64,000 nt of DNA from Paramacrobiotus metropolitanus (lineage: Eukaryota > Tardigrada > Eutardigrada > Parachela > Macrobiotidae), in contig NW_026570226.1 in the NCBI RefSeq assembly GCF_019649055.1, positions 1,612,001 through 1,676,000 on the forward strand, written 5' to 3'. How positions within the stretch are numbered: position 1 is the first letter of the stretch; each line of letters opens with the position of its first letter. Below are positions 25,325-39,034 of this stretch, piece after piece. The position numbers were made by a program, and so were the translations under genes. The notes below the pieces were generated by a model. It was given only the letters and a program-made list of their open reading frames with translations. It did not search any database and was not told the DNA's origin.

Positions 25325-25808
25325 TTTTGGTACAAGGGCCACCCTAGTGCAAAATGGTAATCCCGCAGAGAGCGCTATAGAATCTTCTGTCGAAGTTGGT
25401 CGGTTATGTTTGCGTGATCCCAGTAATCCGGAGAAAAAAAGACAAGAAACCCGTCCAAAAAATTTAGAACAATCCAGAAGTTACAAAATACTGCATAATA
25501 AATGTGCGTCGTCACTCACTTGTCACTTTAGTACGGTTACTGCCTGAAGAGGGCGGTTAACCTTCGACAGAGGTGCTCACTGGCTCAACAAATGTAACGT
25601 TACTTTGGTTTTTGGCTTTTTGCAATTTTGCCATTTTTGGGCAATGCTTTCGCGGCTTTATTGTGGCTTTGCTTTTATATTTTGTTCCAATTAAGAAGAT
25701 TGACTGGCACGACATTTTTTGTATTTATTAGTCGAAAATTTGTATAATACAGCTTTGCGGCGCACGTTTGTTTGACGATAGATCCTTTGTTTGTATACTT
25801 ACGAGAAA
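25325..25808. promoter_or_regulatory. Divergent promoter region of PITHD1 and AIMP2
   Basis: A 484-bp gap separates two outward-facing start codons. It must hold both 5' UTRs and promoters unless there are distal exons. No TATA box or initiator was identified with confidence. Confidence 0.45.
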
Positions 25809-27458
25809 ATGGATAAGGTTCCGCACTCGCCCCTTTTGCAGGGAAAGAAGCTGGACGCGTTTTATCGTTGTCCATTCGTCTACGACGGAGCTCTGGAGCT
25901 GTCTTATCCTCCTTCGGTATATAAAACCGATAACGTATTTGGATATCAATCACCTAACGTGCGGATCTCATCCACCGGGAGCGGGCATGCATGCCAGTCC
26001 TCCTGTCAAGGACTTCATGGAGATACGGTGTGTACACATACGGTTCGTGTGTGCAGTATGCTGGCGATTGCTGCATTCCAGTTCACCATGTGCACGGAAT
26101 AGACCAGTCAGCTAATAGTTACTTGATCGCGTTTAATTAATATTAATATGGCCTTAGAAAGTTTTTTTATCTGAAAGTTGGTGTAGACTCCGGCTGCTCC
26201 GATCGAGTCGGTGGAAGAACTGGTTGCGCGACAAAGTAGGATTCTGTCGAAACTGAAGGAGCTTCGAAGACAGGTCGACGTATTAGATGCATCTCTGCGC
26301 AGCAGTGAACCGAAGGAAGAAACTACCGGTCCAGTGTCTTCTGAATCGCCCGTGGTTAATGCTGCTGCGCCGTCAGGCGCACCAGTTGCGCTATCTCAAA
26401 AAGTGAGTATTTGCAGTTTTCGGCTTGGGTGTGTGACTTCCCAGCTTAGAAAACGATACTGTAGTGTCATTACTGTCTTGAGCGTAAATTAATCCCATTT
26501 ATTTCCTTTTAACTTGCCGGAGGCATCTATTCAAACATTGTGCTGATTTTATTGTAGCTGAAAGATTTATCTGGAAGTAAATCGGCGATGCAGGAAGAAA
26601 TATTAAATCGCGAAGTTAACCTCTTGGCTGATCTGAAGAAATTTCGCGAGAAGATAGACAAGTTGTCGGGCAGCTCTACTCTTTCTCCCACTAAGCCGGA
26701 GCTTTCAGTGGTTACTGAAAAGATTCTGCAGCAACCCCCGGTTAGTTCGCAACTTCGCAGTTTTAATGTAATTCTGAAATACAGTTTTTGAAACAGACGT
26801 CTGCAAGTCGAGATGTCGTGGTATTCGCCGATCCGAAACGCCCTCCTTTATGGTTGTTGCCAGCGATCAAACTGCTCACCCAACGTGACTCGATTGTGAC
26901 ACTGACGTATGTTCATTCGTCGGTCGAAGCTGTTCCCGGTTTGCACTGTTTCTTCCCGGACCGGAAGCAGCAGTTGTCGCGGTCTGATGCTTCCCTGATT
27001 ATCACGTTGATTTGGAGAAACGGTACTCGTGCATAAGTTTTGTTTAATATGCACTTTTTTAAAATCCCGAATTACTGTACCAACGGTTTCTTTTTGTGTG
27101 TTTAGAAGTAGCCAGTGAAAGCAAAAACAAGGCTGAAGTTCTGCGCTGTTTTCTCCGAGTCATCGAGAATAGTAACCAAGGTGCAACTGCAAATGTGGAT
27201 GAATATTTGGACGTGTTGCATAATTTAGAGAGTAGCGATGCTAGCGATCATCAGAAAGCCGCGAAGACTTTGGCCGCACGTTTAGACAAGACAGCCTTTC
27301 TTGTTGGACAAGAACCGCATCTGCTGGATGCAGTAATTCTGGATGGTCTGATCAATGCGGATCTGGTCAAGACAGCAGATGGAAAAGTGAAGAAATGGAT
27401 TCAGACTTGTTCGAACAACGGTTTATTTAGCGATATGGCCGGATTTTTAAAATGTTGA
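25809..27458 (+). CDS. AIMP2: AIMP2, scaffold of the multi-tRNA-synthetase complex
   Basis: Five exons join in phase: 25809..26027, 26187..26402, 26558..26740, 26797..27022 and 27106..27458 (398 residues; the human protein is about 320). AIMP2 (p38) is the core scaffold of the cytosolic multi-aminoacyl-tRNA-synthetase complex and can also act in DNA-damage and ubiquitin signalling. After a poorly conserved start with YRCPFVYDG come two leucine-rich helical segments (VEELVARQSRILSKLKELR; REVNLLADLKKFREKI) that fit the heptad region. A thioredoxin-like segment follows (YVHSSVEAVPGL, LIITLIWRN), then a GST-C-like domain ending FSDMAGFLKC. The extra length comes from a second helical repeat and Ser/Pro linkers. 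The end of exon 1 is the weakest point: a different frame there also looks codable, so the donor at 26028 is provisional. Confidence 0.88.
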
Positions 27459-27623
27459 TTTGTAAACAAGTAAATCAGCTGTAGGATATGGATTATGGAA
27501 TGTGAATACGAATCTACCTCTAGTAGTCATGAACTGTTGCTAGCCCCCTTGCGATTGCATAATACAGCATAAAGAATCACATCTCTTGAGAATTTGTGAA
27601 AATATTCGAAAATCTGGGAAAAA

Positions 27624-30303
27624 CTAGACCCGAATACTGCTTGAATATAGAAACTGCTTTGTTCCTTCGTTATGTCTGGATCTAACGTCTTTGAGTATGC
27701 GCAAACGGCCTTCGCGTGTTTCTTCGGGATCGTGGACTTTTAATAATCCCCGTATTATATTGTTGCGTAAAGGAAGAAAAATCAGCCGCGTTTGCTTTTC
27801 CTCTTTCGTAACAAGGTGGAGATTTCCGTCCACTTCGATGGATATTTGGTCGGCTTCAGTTAACTATGAAAATTTCAAACCTGTTAATTTTCACCTGAAT
27901 ACTCAATAAAAAAATCTGTAAATGCGATATTCAACTCGGCTTATTTTTGATTTTCGGGTGTGTTTACGTTTACAATTATTTAATTTCTGAGGTTGGAAGT
28001 TTCGACTGATAATCTGAGGAAATTCAACAATAATTAGTCCTCACAAAAAAGCTTACCTCCATTGATCCGCTTCGGCAAATTTCACGGAACGTTCCGTCAT
28101 TGGGCAACAACGCTTTTTTCATATCACACCCATCATCCATAACAATCGCGACATGTATCGCGGCAAATCGTTTACCCAAGCTACGCACTCCCACCGCAAA
28201 TCGTACCCAATACGGCACCGCGCAGGCTTCCTTGTACAGAAGGCGTACATCCCGCAGAAGGTTGATTTCCTCATGCGCCCGTTTCTGAATCTCCTGACCA
28301 CAGTCTATGAGCCAGTAGCGCGCCGACAAAATGGTAACAAACTGAATGGTCGCGTTATCGATGCTGACCAGATTGTTGCACCAGGTAACATCTTCCCACT
28401 GGGACTGCTTATGCTCCGCCGCCACACTACAGTATAACCGGTAATGGGTTGGATTGCAGTAGTATTCTGTCTGGGAGCGCTTCACGAAACCCTTCGGAAC
28501 CGGTACGGTGATTTTGATGGGTTTGTCGAATTTCATCCGCCGTGGCTCAATGGTCACGATGCAGCACGCTGCGTGCTGTCCGCCCAGGAAATGACTAGCC
28601 GTTTCGGGAGCAATCTGATGATACTGCAATTAGCAATTAATGTAATTATACAGCATTAACAACAGCATTACATATAAATTTATTGCTTATTTTAGTATGT
28701 ATTGTGTATCGTTGCATTTAGCATGCATGCGATACAATATTTGCGCCAAAGACGCGAATCTGCTAGTCATAATTACTAAAATATTTCGGGAAGTGCAAAA
28801 ATAAAAGCGTACTCATAAGTAATTACTCGTACTGATAATCAGGATCGAAAAAGAACGGCCAACACACAGCCAGCTCATATACCTAATACAATTTCTACAC
28901 TACTATCTATGTATTTATTTTAAATAGTTGTCCTACTGAACGGATTCAACCAGCTCCAGGTACAAACCCATGTAATGTAAAAACCATGTTTCAATTGACA
29001 TACGAGTTATTATTATTGACATTAAGGTGTACATACAGAAACTGAAGAGTACAGACTGATATAAATGACCACATTAGCTGTTAGCACCAGCAAACAGTAA
29101 TAATTTATAGTCTGCAATATAAACAGCTAAATTTAGATAATTTACATACAATTACTTTTACCTGGACTGCCATATCGGATACATCTTTCACTGCCTTTAC
29201 CGGAAATAAAACGTTAGCGGCAGGTACGGCAGTGGATGGTATTATACCGCCAGCCGGGTCAATTGTGGCTAAATCCTGTCGAATGCGGGAAACAATCGCA
29301 AAGTAACGCGGCAGACTGGCTGTCGTTATTCGTAAAATTTTTTCATTTGGATTTACAAATGTTGCAGAATCCGTGGAAGCTAAAATTAATAAATCCTGTA
29401 ATAGTGCATGTTACATACTTTAACTGACACTGACAGACTTCGTAGTCCATGCACTCTGAAGCCCTTCAAACTACATTACTAGTCGAACCGATTTTACTGC
29501 CGATATTTTCGTGCACTGTCCATTGTCCATCCTGTTCTTTTCGCCAGATTATCAATTCTCGCTCCAAAGCCCGCAGCGAAGCGGAATAAGGCACCTCGAT
29601 CATAATCGGTCTAAATGCGAAGTATGCGTCTGATTAATTATCACAATTATTTTAGTAGGCATGGATGTGGCGATATCTCAACACTGACAGAATGATTTAT
29701 TTCCGCTCACCCAGGAATTGTTGCATCTGTTGGCGGCAGCGCGATTATATTACAAGCTAATCCATCGCCCTGCAACAAACACTCGATGTACTCACAAGTC
29801 GCAAGATGTGCAAAGTATCGTCTGTTTTTACGAGAAACAAAATGGTATCTCACTGTTTTACCATCATAATTTAACATACGAAAAGGTAGCACACGTCGCA
29901 TTTGTTACGCTGGCTGCTTTGGGAGTTAGTGATTAATAAGATACACGGAAAACAACGCATACGTACTTCAAGCAATGGCGGTGGTACAACGCTGTGATCT
30001 TCCACAAATGCACATTGTGGTCGGATACCGTTCGGTATATTCCTGGCGGGAAGAACTACCTCCAGTCGCTTATTCGCCATTTGAAACAAAAAATCACTGG
30101 CAAAATGCAGCTGTATTGCGGAGCAGGCTTTGGTTGACATAAAGACGCAAGCAAAATATTAGCACAACGCCGAAGGTCGGAAATCTGTGGAATAATCGAC
30201 GATAAAAACTGCGAAGACTGCACCGGCATGCAAACATTATCTGTGCCGATAACGCCGTCGTTGCCCATCGCAAACTGTAAATTGGCTAGAAGAAGTTTGC
30301 ACA
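27624..30303 (-). CDS. Ankyrin-type ZU5-ZU5-UPA protein without ankyrin repeats
   Basis: Exons that join in phase are 29967..30110, 29711..29769, 29480..29610, 29162..29379, 28057..28623 and 27624..27863. An N-terminal piece from ATG 30303 is likely but its junction (near 30125-30165) is unsure. The segments follow the spectrin-binding supramodule of ankyrins in order. ZU5-N: VVPPPLLEGDGLACNII, GPIMIEVPYSASLRALEREL, LPRYFAIVSRI. ZU5-C: IDPAGGIIPSTAVP, IVTIEPRRMKFDKPI, QWEDVT. UPA: LSARYWLIDC, LYKEACAVPYWVRF. In ankyrins ZU5-N binds beta-spectrin and the UPA organises the module. Here the gene stops shortly after UPA, so no death domain follows. Upstream on the same strand the next gene is DCTN6, which leaves no room for ankyrin repeats. 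It could be a truncated paralogue or a genuine stand-alone adaptor; introns and frame look intact. Confidence 0.85.
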
Positions 30304-30719
30304 TTGTTTACCTAAAAGCCGCTGATACACCTAATCAGTACTGATTTTTGTTGCGCTTCAACATGACGTTAATCTCCGGCATTCTCGTAAATACAATTAA
30401 ACGGAATAAATCAAAGCCCCGATCCAGGTTAACCAACCGACTTCTGAATATTATTCATGAAAGCACTTTCAGAATCAAATACGCACGTATTCAATCGTAC
30501 GCAGGTACAAAAAGGTACAAATTCATATAAAATTCACATAAAAAATGAAAACAAATAATGCTATGCGATGATGTTAGTCAGTCACATATACTTCTACACA
30601 TTAGGTGCGATTAAAACAGTTTAGTAAGTGCAGATATTTCATGCATTTATAATAACAACAATACGTTTAATACGATACAGCACAGATTCACTTACAGAGA
30701 AATGACATTGATAAGAAAT

Positions 30720-32148
30720 TCACACGGATGATTTCAGAATGTAGTGATATGTAGGCAGTTGCTTTTGGAGGTACTCCACATGATCTTCGATGAACTAGAA
30801 AAAAAATAAAATCAAAAAAAGGCTGGCTACAAAAGGAATGGTAACGATGGAGACACACCGGGGGGCTTTGAGGTGTTTCCGCTGTTCTCCTGGTCATATG
30901 CTCACCAATAATAATCGTATCCGGCGCGAGTGTTTCGTCAGAATTTATACTGCACATCACTCCGATCACACAGCCGGTACTAATCGTAGTCAAGGGTCCA
31001 ATGCGGGCTAAAAATAAACTTTTATTTCCACGAAGTCGCGAAAGTCCTTATACAACCCATCTGCGACAAACCTTTGCATAAAATGGAGTTGTTATTTCCC
31101 ACCGAACCTTCGACAACTACAAGCAAAAGTATTTATCTATTGATTTGAATACACATTATCAACATTGTCAGGTTTTACAATAACCAAAAGCTAAACCAAC
31201 AAAGTCCGGTCAAGATTTTGAACCCTTCGCCGAAGTTGTATTACAGACAATAGCAATTTGCAATGATAATTGACCAAAAGATCAAACTGACAATGAGCAA
31301 AGATCTCGATAACAATATGAAAGATAAGATAAGCAGAGCAATTCCTGATAAACAAATGAAGACACAAATAAGTACATGTTTAGAAAAGCTGGGCTAATAC
31401 AAAAAGTAAAAACATCCAGGTGTCATCGCATAATTCCCAAACATTAATAATTACAGTTAATAACCGGTAGACTTGTATTTAACTCAACAACATTAACTGC
31501 ATAAATAAATAATAGTCTTTGCTCATTACCGCTATTAACAGGCGAAAAAAACTAAACAAATTACCATAAAGCATGTAATGATTTTATCCCCGTAAAATGG
31601 ACATAAGAGTTTTTCTGCAACATTTCTCCGATTTTCCCCTACCTTACTGTCACAAATACGGTTTTGACGCACCTGAATACGCTTCTAACAAATTTCTCGA
31701 TCCAATATACAGCGTTTTGCGTGTTCCATCTTCGCCAACGGGAAACCTGGGGAAATCCATAAAGTCAACACTGGTCGTCTCCTCCGTTCGACAAGATTTA
31801 CCTGTTGCGAATGATTGCCTTCTCCTCGATAATATTGCCTTCTCCGATAACGATGGGTCCATTTTCAGCAATGATTTTGCACGAAGGATGCAAAACAGTT
31901 CCTTGGCCGATAGTGATTTCGCCTTTCAGCTCGGTCTCTTTTGGCACAATGGCTTTGGGCAGTATGAGAACACCTCTAAGAACAGTTATGATCCACACGT
32001 GACACATTACAAATGTGATGCCACGGGTCATAAAAAGACTGTGTCTGGAGGATGCGTGCTCAGTCACTTACATCGGTGCCGTCAGGTTCTTACTTGCGTC
32101 TTCTCCCGTTACAGCCCCAGCGCGTCCAGTAGGAGCTCGAGCGGCCAT
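30720..32148 (-). CDS. DCTN6: Dynactin subunit 6 (p27)
   Basis: Six exons join in phase: 32094..32148, 31802..31973, 31673..31746, 31072..31116, 30859..31007 and 30720..30794, for 189 residues, matching the family length of about 190. The protein is a left-handed beta-helix of hexapeptide repeats: ITIGQGTVLHPSCKIIAE, GPIVIGEGNIIEEKAIIRN, TLYIGSRNLLEAYS, GSVGNNNSILCKARIG, ISTGCVIGVMCSIN and PDTIIIGEHMTRR. A C-terminal helix ends QKQLPTYHYILKSSV. DCTN6 pairs with DCTN5 in the pointed-end complex of dynactin, the cofactor of cytoplasmic dynein. The start codon in exon 1 (MAARAPTGRAG) is the only ATG that gives the correct phase into exon 2. The linker before the third strand set is shorter than in vertebrates. 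Confidence 0.95.
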
Positions 32149-32612
32149 CCTGCAATCGTTTCTGCCGAAAACAATAATTTGCAATCGTACTCTATATGTT
32201 ATTCCAAACTCGATCCCAAATATACTTGGTACATGGTAGATTTGTCAGGGCAAAAACAAATCACAAATGAAAATCATAACAAATGTGACAAAAAGACTGA
32301 AAAAACTACAATATGGTGTAAATGGCTGCTGCCATTCGTGGGCGGTATCCATTTTTTCAAAAAAGCTGGCGCAGTGTCCAACATCGTTCAACAGTCCAGT
32401 ACTCGTACAGCATCCGTTTGCGTGCGCACTTGTTCTCTGTTCCGAAAAATTTATTGTAAGTAATTTCGCCAAAAGTTTAATTATTTTGAATTAATGTCGT
32501 ACAGTAGTGATAACTGCTGAACATGTTAATTAAACACCTAAAGTTACGCAATAAATTGAAATTTATTAAATTAGCAAATAGAATCAACTAAATAAAAATA
32601 ATGTCATTGTAA

Positions 32613-33304
32613 GAGAGCAGATATACTAACAGTGCAGAAGTATCGTTTGTGGCAATTTTTAACTTAAATTTGTCTGAGCCGCAGCACCGGGATAACATAC
32701 CGAGGCGGTGAGCAGGCGACGGGTAGTACTGACAATGCTTTACTCAATGTGACTGCTGCCAAATTACGTGCAAATTTTAAATATTCAAAAATCTTTAACT
32801 TTGTTTTTTCTTAAGCAAAAATTGTATCCATAGGCTTGAAAAATTTATAATAATATTTACTTTTAGGCAGTATGAATGCAGTTTTTTTTGTTTTCGTGCC
32901 AAAGCAGTGTTATGGCGATAAGAAATTAGCATACCCGTCTATGGCAGACCTGGTGCTGGCTTTTCTCTACTTTCTCGTAGAAGACTATGTTAACTGCGGA
33001 GAGTCATATCATTACTCTGCAATCAAAATAAATAACTCCATGCATACTGCCTAAAAGTATATATTATTATGTATTTTTCAAGCCTATGGATACAATTTTT
33101 GCTTAAGAACAAACAAAGTTAAAGATTTTTGAATATTTAAAATTTGCACGTAATTTGGCAGCAGTCACATTGAGTAAAGCATTGTCAGTACTACCCGTCG
33201 CCTGCTCACCGCCTCGGTATGTTATCCCGGTGCTGCGGCTCAGACAAATTTAAGTTAAAAATTGCCACAAACGATACTTCTGCACTGTTAGTATATCTGC
33301 TCTC
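32613..33304. mobile_element. Foldback-type element with long inverted arms
   Basis: A left arm (about 32613-32880) and right arm (about 33046-33304) are near-perfect reverse complements of roughly 260 bp around a spacer of about 165 bp. The outer ends read GAGAGCAG and CTGCTCTC. The element is flanked on both sides by ATTGTAA (32606-32612 and 33305-33311), a plausible 7-bp target-site duplication. The spacer contains one short frame (32872-33054) with no recognised family. No transposase is present, so this is a non-autonomous MITE or foldback element. It sits between DCTN6 and the ATP synthase beta paralogue, and its RNA could form a long hairpin. Confidence 0.88.
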
Positions 33305-33311
33305 ATTGTAA

Positions 33312-34097
33312 AAACATACGAGTATTACACAAAAATTACATTTAAATGTGTTTGTGGTAATCGGCATTCCCGGAAAGTCGGAAACCATGGCAACGACAAA
33401 CTTTGATCTTATCGATCGCCAGTCGCCGGCAGTCGGGAATAATTTAAGTGCTTAATTTATCATTTATATCTAATTATTGTACAGTAATGGTACTTTAATT
33501 TTTGGAAACTTTTCTGAACTTTCCCAAGCCCGCTTTCAGTTAATTTGTTACACTATTATAGAACACCGTGCAGGTATACAGTCCGTAATTATTGTACGAG
33601 CATAGATAATTGTATTTTGTACGTACTTCAGAATTCAGATACATACAGTACTGTTGTAAATAATTTTGCTTACTGACCCAACATTATTTTAGCGATACGA
33701 TTATAATTATGTACCTAGGAAGTACTACTCTTATGTCTATGTGCATAGCTAGCAAGATTGCAACAAAAAGTTTAACTCGCTCCTATAAGCTTAAGCTTAG
33801 TACTGTTTTAGAAAGTTCGAAGCACGACTTATAAGTTTTGACATAATTTAAATTCGTTGGTGTTAAGTCGTTGGTGTTAAATTGTACCACTGCGCAAATT
33901 GTTGTTTTCCATGTTTTTTTGTCTACCTATTGGATTCGAAGTCTATAAAGCACCCTGAAGCTACTTTGATTTGGCTTGTTACTGTAATTCGATGAATTTA
34001 CTGTCTTTACCTTATTTAATTTATGTGATAATCTAATTTATCTTTGAAATATTTGATTTTTGATACATAGTACAACTATTTAGGTATATTATTGAAA
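33312..34097. other. 5' flank of the ATP synthase beta paralogue
   Basis: Noncoding, AT-rich sequence between the foldback element and the start codon at 34098. It is presumably the promoter and 5' UTR. No clear core element was identified. Confidence 0.4.
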
Positions 34098-37501
<3,404 letters not shown>

Positions 37502-38669
37502 ATTCAATTAAAACAGTGGTTTTCCATATTTACTCAGAATGATTTGCTGGTAACTCATAGTGCATCCCATTATACCGCATCCACATCCAGCAGTTATACT
37601 CGTAAAATTACAGTATATTACATATGTAACTCGATAACAATGCATTGTGGTGAGTTTTCCCCTTCGCGCGGCAGCCATGGAAATAGACGTATGATACAAT
37701 TATCTATACCTAATTATTTGCTGCTGTTGACTGAGACGGAATATTTGGAAATATCGAAAATGTAATTAAACCTGATCAAATGCGAGGTTCTACACGCACC
37801 GTAGTTACAAAATCCTGACCTAAACTGCACATCGCAGCTGGTGGTGACATTAAATTTTTCGTCTTCCGAAACTACTTCGTGTTCTAAGCGCATTTTCGAC
37901 CAAATCATTGATAAAAAAGTACGAACTACTGGCAACGGGTAAGTACATCTGTATAATGATAAAAAGTGAACTATAGTAAATAAACGGATTATTGTATCGC
38001 GTACGCAGCAACAGCAGCCGTTTTTTCTCTCGTTCGTCATTTATTTCTGAGCATACATATAATATGAAAATAATATTAACAAAAACCAAACGAAAAACAG
38101 GCCGGTTGTACCGAGGGTGCAACCGGAAACCTCCTCTCCAATACAGACTGGTAAGGGGGGAAGGTGGGAAGATCAAAAACTAACACAAAGCGCTGCGGTA
38201 TCAAAATGTCCAAAGACTAGTTGAACCTTGGCAACGAAACTAAAGCTAAAAGAGCTGTTAAGGATAAACTCCCGGGACAGCTATCTATACTGTCTCGTTC
38301 GGGGCGGCGTTACATCCCGCTTCCCCATGAATGACCAAAGGCTAACACGCTGCCAATAATCGCACAGGTTAACGCAGTAACCTTTTGGCCATTTTTTGTG
38401 ATTATTCTCACAATCAGTATAGCAGGGCATTGTAGGTACAAACGACGTCCAGAGTACACATTAATACAAGAAAATAATGCCGACGTACAAAAAACCATAA
38501 AATACCCAGAAAGTACAGACGTTTGTAAAAAAATAAGCAGAGTACACTGATAGAGTAGCGAACTCAAAGCTGCAGTTCACTGAGGTAATACTGTCAAACA
38601 TATACACATACAGAGATAATACAAACTTGGAGCTACAGAAAACTAACTGCCTTGAAAAATTCACAAAGA
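37502..38669. other. Intergenic, no gene seen
   Basis: Downstream of the ATP synthase beta paralogue and, on the minus strand, downstream of the unknown gene ending at 38670. Only short frames of poor composition are present. Confidence 0.45.
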
Positions 38670-39034
38670 TCAAATTTGCCATGAACTTTCCAGAATCCTC
38701 TGGATATCGGGGGCATCTCGCATTGCTTTGGTCAATCCTTGTGGAATGTACTTTTGAAGAAATGTCCTCATTGCAACTGTAAATACCACTCATATGCATC
38801 TGACTTGTGAACAGCACCACATTTTCCAGAGAAATTTAAAACTCGGAGTGAGTTTGATAATAAACAACTCACTTCCCGATTGTTTTGAGCATTTCTTCAG
38901 AAATTTCATTTCTTCATCCCCAAGTGGAGTGCCGGCTATCATCTTATCCGAATGGCCAGATTTCCCCGAATTCGAAGGAATATCTAACGAACCGGAAATA
39001 ATACGCAACCGGCATAAGACACCGTAGCATACTT
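38670..39034 (-). CDS. Terminal exons of an unidentified small gene, weak Dpy-30-like motif
   Basis: Two exons join in phase: 38873..39034 (acceptor ATTAG, donor GTGAGT) and 38670..38776 (acceptor TTTACAG, stop TGA). They encode VCYGVLCRLRIISGS, then GTPLGDEEMKFLKKCSKQ, and finally FLQKYIPQGLTKAMRDAP and DIQRILESSWQI. The last segment loosely resembles a Dpy-30/RII-alpha dimerisation motif (hydrophobic-x-Pro-x-x-Leu, then Asp-Ile), which is common in flagellar adaptors. The resemblance is too weak to name a family. The 5' exon needs phase 1 and was not found. A candidate start exon at about 39555-39575 (MDAVLKF with a GTAAGT donor) does not connect cleanly. The gene may be real but incomplete here, or decaying. 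Confidence 0.35.

Noticed and set aside
31597-32463. Long plus-strand open frame of 288 codons
   Set aside because: It lies antisense over DCTN6 exons 1-3, which are conserved and spliced on the minus strand; the plus-strand frame has no family resemblance.
32872-33054. Short ORF in the spacer of the foldback element
   Set aside because: No transposase motif and its ends run into the inverted arms; not treated as a gene.
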